11,861 bases of DNA from Coriobacteriia bacterium (GTDB lineage Bacteria; Actinomycetota; Coriobacteriia; Coriobacteriales; UBA8131), in NCBI GenBank assembly GCA_009781525.1, contig WQXZ01000038.1, positions 1 to 11,861 of the forward strand. The letters are read 5' to 3'. Positions 1 to 6,223 of the stretch are shown here, piece after piece; within the stretch, counting starts at the first letter, position 1; each line of letters begins with the position of its first letter. Position numbers and translations under genes: made by a program. The notes beneath the pieces were generated by a model, which searched no databases, was not told the DNA's origin, and saw nothing but the letters and a program-made list of their open reading frames with translations.

Positions 1-65
1 GATAGGGCGCAGGTGTAAGTGCAGCAATGTATTCAGCCGAGCGCTACTAATAGGTCGAGCTCTTC
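1..65 (+). rRNA. rrl: 23S ribosomal RNA, 3' end (partial)
   Basis: This is the 3' terminal part of a 23S rRNA; the rest lies left of the window. It is recognised by the conserved closing segment, with GTGTAAGTGCAGCAATGT followed by TTCAGCCGA and CTACTAATAGGTCGAG, the usual end of helices 98-101 and of the terminal helix. The exact 3' end is uncertain by several bases because its pairing partner at the 5' end is not in the window. It is followed by a spacer of about 80 nt and then the 5S gene, the normal bacterial order. Confidence 0.93.
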
Positions 66-136
66 ATTTCTCATCTTCCTCTAATGTTTGTGATTGTGTC
101 TGCTATTCAGCCGTCAAGGTACATTCTTGATAAGAG

Positions 137-279
137 AATAGGTTCTGTGTGCGTGGCCATGGAGCAGAGGGTACACCCGACCCCATTCCGAACTCGGTAG
201 TTAAGCTCTGCATCGCCGAAAGTACTGTGGTGTAGTCCATGGGAGGATAGGACGTTGCGCACACAGAGCCTATTTTTTT
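137..279 (+). terminator. rRNA operon terminator formed by the extended 5S terminal helix
   Basis: Bases 137-153 pair with 258-274 as a 17-bp helix with a single G-U pair, and seven T follow (273-279). This looks like an intrinsic terminator whose stem is the 5S helix I, lengthened by about ten base pairs outside the mature RNA, rather than a separate hairpin further on. The same outer helix would then have to be cut by a maturation nuclease. The pairing and T-run are seen directly; the terminator role is inferred. Confidence 0.7.
146..265 (+). rRNA. rrf: 5S ribosomal RNA
   Basis: This is a complete 5S rRNA of about 120 nt, last gene of the rRNA operon. Diagnostic parts are GTGGCCATGG near the 5' end, CACCCGACCCCATTCCGAAC in the loop B/C region, GTTAAGCTC, and GGGAGGATAGGACG near the 3' end. 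Its ends close as helix I (GTGTGCG at 147-153 with CGCACAC at 258-264). The helix continues beyond the expected mature ends, so the 5' and 3' borders given here are estimates. No tRNA gene was seen in the 23S-5S spacer or just after the 5S gene. Confidence 0.95.
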
Positions 280-366
280 ACTGAATGATTCCGCCTGCGA
301 CTTTTAACACTGTGCACATTAAAAAATCAAAGCGAAAACATATTTTGGCCAGTTGTTCTAATCAGG

Positions 367-395
367 TTGACTGTTTGTAATAAAGGTATTGTAAT
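367..395 (+). promoter_or_regulatory. Sigma-70 type promoter for the 550-1581 methyltransferase
   Basis: TTGACT (367-372) and TGTAAT (390-395) each match the housekeeping consensus in five of six bases and are exactly 17 bp apart, the best promoter in the window. Transcription would start near 402, giving a leader of about 150 nt. The leader begins with a small possible hairpin (GACCC 406-410 with GGGTC 418-422). No cobalamin, SAM or other known riboswitch core was recognised in 280-549. Confidence 0.7.
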
Positions 396-549
396 CAGTT
401 CAAATGACCCGACGGGAGGGTCTGTCGACTGCACAATATGCATTCTGTTGCCTGTTTTGTAGCTTTTTGTTAACTGCTGTGATGTGGTTTATGGGGTAGA
501 TGTGCAGTAAAGCCAAGTTAGTCATGTAATAACAGAAAGGACGGTAATC

Positions 550-1581
550 ATGCCAACATTGAATCCAAAAGAGAACTTGTTGAGGTGTCTACATGGGCAG
601 ATTCCTGAGTATGTACCGCAGTATTCGTACTACGGACCTCTACCGGGTGTCGAAGGACCACCACCGAACATGAGCGTTGGTCTGCCACAGTTGCGTGGTG
701 AAAGATCAGAAGGCGGCTTTAAGGATCTTTGGGGAGTCCCCTACACAGCAGTCGAAGAAGTTGGCGGCTTCTCATTACCTACACCGGATGAGTTCATTCT
801 AGCTGACGTCACAAAGTGGCAGGATGTGGTAAAGATTCCGGATAGCGTCAAGGACGTTGACTGGAAAGCTGCAGCTGAAGCTGCTATGAAAGAGCTGCCC
901 TATGACCGCGAAACAACATCGCTGTGGTACGGTCCTGGTGGCGGAACCTTCATGAATCTGATGAATATGATGGGCTTCACCGAAGGTCTGTCTGCTCTGT
1001 ATGAAGAGCCGGATGCAGTCAAGGAGCTCTTACAGTTCTTCTTCGATTTCTATTATCCGATCGCTGAGCAGGTCTTTGACATCTTCCAACCTGATGTAAT
1101 GTCACTGGGTGATGATGCTGCATCCGAGAACAACCCATTCATTTCACCCCTGATGTATCGTGAGTTTTTCGTACCCATCTATCGTGAATACACCAAGTTC
1201 GCAATCGAAAGAGGCATTCCAGTGAATATGCATCTTTGCGGGCGTGGCGAGGACTTCATTCCTGACCTGGTCAGAATCGGTGTCTGCAGCTGGGAACCAG
1301 TGCAGCTGAAGAATGACATCCTCGAGGTCAAAGCCAGATTCGGTCGCCAGATGGTCATCGGTGGAGGCTGGGAAGGCCGTGGCCGCCTGACCGAGCTGGA
1401 TGTTACCGACGAGGAGATCCGTCAGTCAGTTCGCGACGCTTTTGATAAGTATGCTGTCGGTGGTGCATATATGTTCGCCGCTGCTTATACTCCCAGGAGC
1501 ACCTCTGACACCTTGACTCCACACTGGAACGAAGTACTACAGAAAGAGGCCTGGGATTACGGCCAGACCTTCTACAAATAG
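550..1581 (+). CDS. UroD-like (MtaA/CmuA-type) methyltransferase
   Basis: A 343-residue cytoplasmic protein of the uroporphyrinogen decarboxylase superfamily, the branch containing corrinoid-dependent methyltransferases rather than true HemE. Evidence includes the family length, a 'FQPDVMSLGDDAAS' segment (179-192) matching the clade's D-D motif, 'SPLMYREFFVPIYREYTKF' (199-217), and the metal-binding MHLCG motif (H228, C230). The classical MtaA/MtbA third zinc ligand, a Cys near the C-terminal 'PGC' position, is not seen: the aligned stretch is 'GGAYMFAAAYTP' (304-315). C246 could substitute but is not shared with the second copy. Start: ATG behind AAAGG (536-540) with a 9-nt gap. It is monocistronic, preceded by a strong promoter and followed by a hairpin. 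No corrinoid protein or reductive activator adjoins it. Family is confident; substrate (methylamine, methanol, aryl ether or other methyl donor) cannot be told. Confidence 0.85.
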   Translation: MPTLNPKENLLRCLHGQIPEYVPQYSYYGPLPGVEGPPPNMSVGLPQLRGERSEGGFKDLWGVPYTAVEEVGGFSLPTPDEFILADVTKWQDVVKIPDSVKDVDWKAAAEAAMKELPYDRETTSLWYGPGGGTFMNLMNMMGFTEGLSALYEEPDAVKELLQFFFDFYYPIAEQVFDIFQPDVMSLGDDAASENNPFISPLMYREFFVPIYREYTKFAIERGIPVNMHLCGRGEDFIPDLVRIGVCSWEPVQLKNDILEVKARFGRQMVIGGGWEGRGRLTELDVTDEEIRQSVRDAFDKYAVGGAYMFAAAYTPRSTSDTLTPHWNEVLQKEAWDYGQTFYK

Positions 1582-1671
1582 GCTCTAGTGTGCCTGTTTG
1601 CTCCCCTGCATTTTCAGCAATAATGAGTCTGAATACGGGGTGTAAAAAATAAGCACTGTTTACATCAAATT

Positions 1672-1704
1672 CTGGGCGGTCGAAAGGCCGCCCAGTTGCG
1701 TTTA
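1672..1704 (+). terminator. GNRA-capped hairpin, possible terminator after the methyltransferase
   Basis: Bases 1672-1681 pair with 1686-1695 as a 10-bp GC-rich stem with one G-U pair, closed by a GAAA tetraloop. It lies 90 bp past the stop codon. The tail TTGCGTTTA (1696-1704) is only a poor T-tract, so termination may be weak or Rho-assisted, or the hairpin may protect the 3' end. Confidence 0.55.
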
Positions 1705-1764
1705 TGGCTCAAACTCTGGTCTGATAGGCTCGCGGTAACGTTCACGAAGAGATGAAGGAATGTG

Positions 1765-1793
1765 TTTAGCGTGTTATCATTAATGTGTATAAT
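1765..1793 (+). promoter_or_regulatory. Probable promoter of the lipoprotein pair
   Basis: A perfect TATAAT (1788-1793) lies 17 bp after a weak -35-like TTTAGC (1765-1770). The start site would be near 1800, leaving a leader of about 80 nt before the first lipoprotein gene. The -10 box is convincing and the -35 box is poor. Confidence 0.5.
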
Positions 1794-1879
1794 TGGGTTC
1801 AATCGTGGGTATGCAGATGATTGTATGCGATAAAACTGTATCCATCGGCCATGTAGAATGCAGTAAATGGAGATAAAGG

Positions 1880-3373
1880 ATGAGGACAACCATCAGAACA
1901 GGTGCAGCAATGAAAGCCTATATGGTAAGCATCAAGGTTCTCATGACAGCACTCTTAGTGCTGGTAGTACCACTGGGATTATTCGGCTGCAGAAATAGAA
2001 ACGCGCCCTTGTCGGTAACCTACACAATAGATAGCTGGGACGATGTACAGATTGCTTTGGATAGAGCAAACAACGGTGATGTGATAAACCTGTCAAGCCT
2101 GTGGTCACCAGGGCTCCAGTACAGTCTTACTATTCCCTCAGACTTGGAGTTGACTCTGATAGGACATAATCACGTTGTTTTCTATGGGGTCTCTTTTTCT
2201 TGTGCCGGGCATAATACTGTTACGATTGAGAACCTGAGCATCGTTTCATTGAACAACCAAGAGCAGTCAGCGTTTCATTTTTCTGGAAAGCAAAACCAAT
2301 TGATTTTCGCTGGTGTGAATATGATCAGTAACAGTAATAGTGCCGAGAAGTCAGGCTATGGAGCAGCTATCGGAGTTCCGGACGGATCAGAGCTGCTCAT
2401 TACCGGTAAAGGAGCTTTGCGGCTTGCAGGTGCTAATGGTGCAGCCGGTATCGGTGGCGGCCAAGGCAAGGCAGGCGGAAACATCACCATAGACGCTCCC
2501 GATGGTTTGGTTGCAGTTAACTACGGTGGCGGCGGTGCTGGAATCGGCGGTGGTGCAAATGCTGCAGGAGGAAGCATAACAATCAATGATGGCCTGGTTC
2601 AGGTTCAGTCAGGTAGCGTGAACCTTCATGCTGGCAGTAGTATCAGCTCATCCGGTGACAGTTCAGAACGGCAAGGAGCTGCCATTGGAGGCGGCTATAA
2701 AGGTGCTGCTGGTAAAGTAAATATCAATGGAGGTCAGATTATCGTCACAGGAAACACCGAAGCTGCACTGATCGGTGGCGGTAGTAGTGGTGGTGCTGGC
2801 GGTGAAATCATTATCACCGGTGGGCTAATCACCGCAAGTAATTACGGTAATGGAACATGCCTTGGGGGTAGTCCGGGAGCCGCAGAAGCAAAGATCAAGA
2901 TGTCAGGTGGATCAGTCTATGTTGTTGCGTCAGCTGCAGCAATAAATGGCATTTTCGATGACCTGCCTTTGGCGTATCGCTGGCAGACAAGCAACATGCC
3001 GATATTAGATGCTACAGAAATGAAATACTTCCCCGGTGATCCCTATCGCGGTAGTGCTACGTATCCATACATCATTATCGAAAGCAATGAGGTTTTGAGT
3101 GTTGCAGTGGCACCTCTTACTGCTGAGGTTCCGACCGGAGGTAGCAGAACCTTTACTGCTGGGGTTGTGGCAACAGGTGGGGCAACTACAGATGTCAGAT
3201 GGAGTATCAGAGACAACACCAGCGCTCAAACCCAAATCGATGCTGAAGGTGTTTTAAACATTGCCAGCGATGAGACTGCTACGACTATTATCGTTGTCGC
3301 AACCTCTATTGCCTATAACGATAAAACCGGAGAAGCAACAGTGACTGTGGTTGCTACTGCGGTCGAGCCGTAA
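1880..3373 (+). CDS. Glycine-rich repeat lipoprotein with C-terminal bacterial Ig-like domain
   Basis: Predicted 497-residue surface lipoprotein of unknown function. Residues 12-36 form a signal peptide ending in a lipobox, LFGC, with C37 as the lipidated Cys. Residues 45-155 resemble the start of a parallel beta-helix. Six related units of about 25-30 residues follow (161-184, 188-214, 219-245, 265-291, 295-321, 327-351), built on G-A-[AG]-I-G-G-G, then AGG-x-I-x-I, then a short hydrophobic strand. Residues 361-402 form a closing module (LP..YRW, FPGDP, YPYIIIES) shared with the next gene. Residues 404-493 look like a Big_2-type Ig domain (GGSRTFTA, VRWSI, GVLNIA, ATVTV), common in cell-surface adhesins. 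Start: ATG 1880 has GGAG at 1869-1872; ATG 1910 or 1922 would still leave a good signal peptide, and the paralogue's N-terminus aligns best with those. A role in binding or adhesion is inference only. Confidence 0.8.
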   Translation: MRTTIRTGAAMKAYMVSIKVLMTALLVLVVPLGLFGCRNRNAPLSVTYTIDSWDDVQIALDRANNGDVINLSSLWSPGLQYSLTIPSDLELTLIGHNHVVFYGVSFSCAGHNTVTIENLSIVSLNNQEQSAFHFSGKQNQLIFAGVNMISNSNSAEKSGYGAAIGVPDGSELLITGKGALRLAGANGAAGIGGGQGKAGGNITIDAPDGLVAVNYGGGGAGIGGGANAAGGSITINDGLVQVQSGSVNLHAGSSISSSGDSSERQGAAIGGGYKGAAGKVNINGGQIIVTGNTEAALIGGGSSGGAGGEIIITGGLITASNYGNGTCLGGSPGAAEAKIKMSGGSVYVVASAAAINGIFDDLPLAYRWQTSNMPILDATEMKYFPGDPYRGSATYPYIIIESNEVLSVAVAPLTAEVPTGGSRTFTAGVVATGGATTDVRWSIRDNTSAQTQIDAEGVLNIASDETATTIIVVATSIAYNDKTGEATVTVVATAVEP

Positions 3374-3405
3374 AGCTTGCGACGCAATCGACTGGTAAAC
3401 CAATT

Positions 3406-4392
3406 ATGAGAAGAGAAGCATACATGGTCAAAGCACGGAAGATAGGCTTACTGCTGTTAACAACGCTCTTGCTGGTCGGTACTTCGGTTGGGCTGGCAGG
3501 CTGCCGAAAATCTGGTCCGAAGACCCACGCTGTCAAGAAGTGGAGCGATGTTCAAAATACAATAAACAACGCTAAAAGTAATGACATAGTTGACCTGTCA
3601 GGACTTTCCACTCCCACTGAGCAACAGACTATCGAACTCCCATCCGGCATAAATCTTGTGATTAAAGGAAACTCTGATGTAGTTTTCGTCGGGGTAGCTG
3701 TGACCTGTCTTGGCGAGAATACTCTGACCATCGAAAACCTTAGGCTACTTGCCACTGAGAACCAACAGGACTCCACGATTAACTTCGTTAGCTATGGTAA
3801 CCAGTTGGTTTTAGCTGGGGAAAACGAGGTGATTTACGCTCAGACTGCTGAGAAGAGTGGAGCTGGAGCAGCAATAGGTGTTCCTGAGGGCACAACCCTT
3901 ACTATCAGTGGCATCGGCAAGTTGACTGCGGTAGGTGGAACCGGTGGTGCTGGCATTGGCGGTGGCTTTGAACAGGCAGCCGGAACCATCATTGTCAGAG
4001 AGGGCACTGTCGTTGCATATGGCGGCAGTGGAAGCGCCAACTCTGGTGGTGCAGGAGTCGGCGGAGGAGCTCGTGGTGGAGGCGGAAATACTACCATTAG
4101 TGGCGGCACGGTAACTGCTGTCGGCGGGAACGGGAGTGCAGGCTTCGGAAGAGGCGCTCAAGCTGAGGGCGATAGCGCTATCAGCATCAGCGCTGGTGAG
4201 GTAATAGCCATCAGTGGAGACAGCTCAGATGTCGGCGCAATAAACAGTCGCATCGAAGCATTGCCAGGTTTCTACTCATGGTGGGCTAGTGGTTCGAAGT
4301 CAATAATAGTAGCAGACGAAGGGCGTAGTTTTCCGGAAGACCCATTCTCCAATGCGTCGAATTATCACTACGTGCGCATCAGAAGTCGCTAG
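3406..4392 (+). CDS. Glycine-rich repeat lipoprotein, shorter paralogue without Ig domain
   Basis: A 328-residue predicted lipoprotein, clearly a paralogue of the gene 32 bp upstream and probably co-transcribed with it. The signal peptide ends in the lipobox LAGC (C33). Residues 45-150 match the partner's N-terminal region (W-S/D-DVQ, NxxDxVxLS, TIENL, NQL, AEKSG). Four units follow at 152-178, 181-207, 215-241 and 244-271, the first three exactly 27 residues, with GAGIGGG- or GAGVGGG-type cores and GTV.A.GG strands; the last is degenerate (AGFGRG). The protein ends at the shared module (LPGFYSWW, FPEDP, YHYVRI) and lacks the Ig domain. ATG 3406 has only a weak ribosome site; ATG 3424 (MVKARKIG) is equally plausible and gives a neater signal peptide. 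Likely exported and membrane-anchored; ligand unknown. Confidence 0.8.
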   Translation: MRREAYMVKARKIGLLLLTTLLLVGTSVGLAGCRKSGPKTHAVKKWSDVQNTINNAKSNDIVDLSGLSTPTEQQTIELPSGINLVIKGNSDVVFVGVAVTCLGENTLTIENLRLLATENQQDSTINFVSYGNQLVLAGENEVIYAQTAEKSGAGAAIGVPEGTTLTISGIGKLTAVGGTGGAGIGGGFEQAAGTIIVREGTVVAYGGSGSANSGGAGVGGGARGGGGNTTISGGTVTAVGGNGSAGFGRGAQAEGDSAISISAGEVIAISGDSSDVGAINSRIEALPGFYSWWASGSKSIIVADEGRSFPEDPFSNASNYHYVRIRSR

Positions 4393-4486
4393 CGCAGAGT
4401 CGACCCAACCAGACATCCACAGCTTTGGATAAGCACTTAGGTCGGGAGTTTATCGGGCATTGCTACTCGGCTACTAACAAAACCTG

Positions 4487-4519
4487 AAGCAAGCATTTTC
4501 AATGATTATTGCTTATACT
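4487..4519 (+). promoter_or_regulatory. Possible promoter with overlapping inverted repeat for the nfu operon
   Basis: TATACT (4514-4519) is a good -10 candidate 55 bp before the Nfu start codon. AAGCAA (4487-4492) and TTGCTT (4509-4514), with CAT/ATG inside, form a dyad covering the -35 to -10 interval, and no recognisable -35 hexamer is present. That layout would suit a regulator site, but the dyad is short. The rest of 4393-4486 shows no clear terminator after the lipoprotein pair, only a 5-bp long-range match (CGACC 4401-4405 with GGTCG 4440-4444). Confidence 0.35.
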
Positions 4520-4573
4520 GTTACGCTGATGATTCTTGTTCATATTCGTGAATGATTAAAGAGGTGCAATAAA

Positions 4574-4810
4574 ATGATCGACAAGCAACAGGTACAGGAT
4601 ATTCTAGAGTCAATTCGCCCGATGCTCCAAGCAGACGGCGGCGACATCACATTGATCAGCGTCAGCGATGATGGCGTTGTTGAGGTAGAGCTGGAAGGAG
4701 CCTGCAAAGGTTGCCCGATGAGCGCGATTACCTTAGCAAATGGTGTTGAGTCAATTCTTAGGGAGAAAATCAGCGAAACCATCCAAGTGGTTCATGTCGA
4801 AAGTGACTAG
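4574..4810 (+). CDS. NifU C-terminal domain (Nfu-type) iron-sulfur scaffold/carrier protein
   Basis: A 78-residue stand-alone NifU C-terminal domain, which holds or delivers an Fe-S cluster to target proteins in the cytoplasm. The family signature is present: helix 'VQDILESIRPMLQADGGDITL' with the DGGD turn (21-24), the strand 'VVEVELEGAC', and the cluster-binding motif C44-K-G-C47 followed by PMS. The length is normal for the minimal Nfu domain; no A-type or NifU N-terminal domain is attached. Start: ATG 4574 with GAGGTG (4561-4566) seven bases upstream. It is the first gene of a likely operon: the cysteine-rich gene starts 17 nt before its stop codon and lgt follows. No suf or nif genes are in the window, so the source of its cluster is unknown. 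Confidence 0.9.
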   Translation: MIDKQQVQDILESIRPMLQADGGDITLISVSDDGVVEVELEGACKGCPMSAITLANGVESILREKISETIQVVHVESD

Positions 4811-5054
4811 CTCTGCCTGCTGGCGACAACGCGGCTGCGATGAGGAGCTCTGGTCGCGTTGTCCACACGCTGTCTCTTCGACCGACGGGATGTGCCCAGT
4901 TCATTGTAACTTTGCGAGATGCCAGCGACCAGCACACAGCGCTGCTGTTGGTCTAGAGCTGCTGGACTCTGACGTTGACCGCTCACAAGCCATAAAAGAA
5001 GCTTGCTGGTACTGCAAATTCTTCATACTGAATGCACCCCGCATGCGTGGCTGA
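4794..5054 (+). CDS. Small cysteine-rich protein overlapping nfu, candidate metal or Fe-S binder
   Basis: An 86-residue protein if translation begins at ATG 4794; a GTG at 4803 is the alternative. It has eight Cys: C9, C15, C23, C34, C38, C43, C71 and C74, spaced C-x5-C-x7-C-x10-C-x3-C-x4-C, then a terminal CWYC. Two Cys-Trp dipeptides (9-10 and 71-72) and CPH/CPVHC motifs recall small 'two-CW'-type cysteine-rich proteins, but I cannot assign the family. No signal peptide or membrane segment is evident. The start overlaps nfu by 17 nt, which suggests translational coupling, and its ribosome site is weak. An in-frame open stretch extends upstream inside nfu to 4740, but the coding sense seems to begin near 4794. 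Cluster binding is inferred from Cys density and from the neighbour. Confidence 0.65.
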   Translation: MSKVTSSACWRQRGCDEELWSRCPHAVSSTDGMCPVHCNFARCQRPAHSAAVGLELLDSDVDRSQAIKEACWYCKFFILNAPRMRG

Positions 5055-5094
5055 TCCTGCAGGGGTAGCGGCACTCAGGTGATTGCGAGGCTCG

Positions 5095-5106
5095 AGAGGA
5101 GAAGCT
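5095..5106 (+). promoter_or_regulatory. Ribosome binding site that selects the lgt start
   Basis: AGAGGAG (5095-5101) lies five bases before TTG 5107. The upstream in-frame TTG at 5083 has only AGGTGA directly abutting it, too close to act as a Shine-Dalgarno sequence. TTG 5107 also gives a protein beginning near the usual Lgt N-terminus. Confidence 0.65.
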
Positions 5107-5991
5107 TTGCTTGATAGGATTTATCATAGCATCGACCCCATCGCATTCAGTTTCGGTCCGATCACTGTTCAATGGTATGGACTGGGTTACGTAGCGAGCT
5201 TTTTACTGGCAGCCGCAATGATAATGCGCATTGCCAAGCGTTGGCAGATTCAGTTTGACATAGATGCCTTACTGACCATGATCACCGCTTGTATGCTGGG
5301 TGCGATTATTGGTGGTAGAGCAGGATATATCATCTTCTATGGCAAGGGTTACTACTTTTCCCACCCAGATCAGATACTTGCTTTCTCTAAAGGTGGTATG
5401 TCATATCATGGTGGCATGATCGGCCTTGGTATCGGTTTAGCGGTTTCTGCCCGTGTTCTAAAGATGCCCCTTTTGACCTTAGGCGATCTTGCCTCGATAA
5501 CTACACCAATCGGACTCGGTTTGGTACGTGTCGCTAACTTTATAAATGGTGAACTTTGGGGCGCCGTCACTGACCTGCCTTGGGGAGTGGTCTTTGAGGA
5601 CGGAGGCTCGCTGCCAAGACATCCCACTCAGCTCTATGAAGCTTTTCTTGAAGGTATCGTTCTGCTTTTGATTCTGTATATTCTTGCCAGGCGAAGCCCA
5701 CCACTACCACGTGGAAGTTACTTTGGTATTTATCTGATTGGCTACGGCGCTTTTCGCATCGCAGTCGAGTTCATCCGCCAGCCGGATATCCAGGTCGGCT
5801 ACCTGTTCGGAACAGAATGGGTAACCATGGGTATGCTTTTGACAGTACCGATGGTGGTCGGTGGAATTGTGTTACTTTTACTGTCTTTGAAGATAGCCAG
5901 ACCTCAAGTCGGATTGGACTGGCTTGTCGAACTAAGTGACGAACAGGCTGATGAAGAAGTTGATGACACTGGTCAGCCGGTAGCCGCCTGA
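5107..5991 (+). CDS. lgt: Phosphatidylglycerol-prolipoprotein diacylglyceryl transferase
   Basis: Integral membrane enzyme that moves diacylglycerol from phosphatidylglycerol to the lipobox cysteine of prolipoproteins, the first step of lipoprotein maturation. Starting at TTG 5107 the protein has 294 residues. Family marks in order: 'IDPIAFSFGPITVQWYGL' (9-26), GGMSYHGGMIG (96-106, with the essential-type His 101), RVANFINGELWG (141-152), HPTQLYEA (172-179), and FRIAVEFIR (216-224), with several hydrophobic membrane segments and an acidic cytoplasmic tail. The tail (VELSDEQADEEVDD) is not conserved catalytic sequence. It lies 52 bp after the cysteine-rich gene without an obvious terminator, so it probably belongs to the nfu operon. 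The two lipoprotein genes upstream are plausible substrates. Confidence 0.95.
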   Translation: MLDRIYHSIDPIAFSFGPITVQWYGLGYVASFLLAAAMIMRIAKRWQIQFDIDALLTMITACMLGAIIGGRAGYIIFYGKGYYFSHPDQILAFSKGGMSYHGGMIGLGIGLAVSARVLKMPLLTLGDLASITTPIGLGLVRVANFINGELWGAVTDLPWGVVFEDGGSLPRHPTQLYEAFLEGIVLLLILYILARRSPPLPRGSYFGIYLIGYGAFRIAVEFIRQPDIQVGYLFGTEWVTMGMLLTVPMVVGGIVLLLLSLKIARPQVGLDWLVELSDEQADEEVDDTGQPVAA

Positions 5992-6055
5992 AGCCCTCGC
6001 TGATGGTGAGACTACTGCTTAAAAAGCTCCCAAACGGACGGATCTAACAATATGC

Positions 6056-6085
6056 GCTACAGCGTTATCGATAATCATCTATAAT
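6056..6085 (+). promoter_or_regulatory. Probable promoter of the ilvE-cimA operon
   Basis: A perfect TATAAT (6080-6085) lies 18 bp after GCTACA (6056-6061), which matches only the second half of the -35 consensus. The leader would be about 130 nt. I looked for a T-box or a leader peptide with branched-chain codons in 6090-6223 and did not find a convincing one. No clear terminator follows lgt. Confidence 0.45.
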
Positions 6086-6223
6086 CGTTGCTCATAATTA
6101 TTGTGGAACCAGGGATACCAGAGCAGCTAAGTGACACTACAGCGCAAAAAGCGTGTTCTTATCCACATATTGAGTACGAAAAATGCTTGGTAGAGATACC
6201 TCGAGCGCGGAAAGGGGAAGACA

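Noticed and set aside
1641..1664. Inverted repeat TGTAAA/TTTACA after the first methyltransferase as an operator.
   Set aside because: Only six bases with a 12-base spacer in an AT-rich stretch, and downstream of a gene rather than at its promoter; likely chance.
1665..1889. Minus-strand 74-codon frame in the gap before the first lipoprotein.
   Set aside because: It has no ribosome site or family resemblance, and overlaps the hairpin, promoter and leader of the plus-strand gene.
3811..4161. Minus-strand frames opposite the glycine-rich lipoprotein repeats (89 and 116 codons).
   Set aside because: Their Pro/Ala/Ser-rich composition is the complement of Gly-rich repeat codons; they are shadows of the real gene.
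6086..6223. T-box or leader-peptide attenuator before ilvE.
   Set aside because: GTGGAACC near 6103 is only a faint echo of the T-box sequence; no terminator helix or run of Ile/Leu/Val codons is present.
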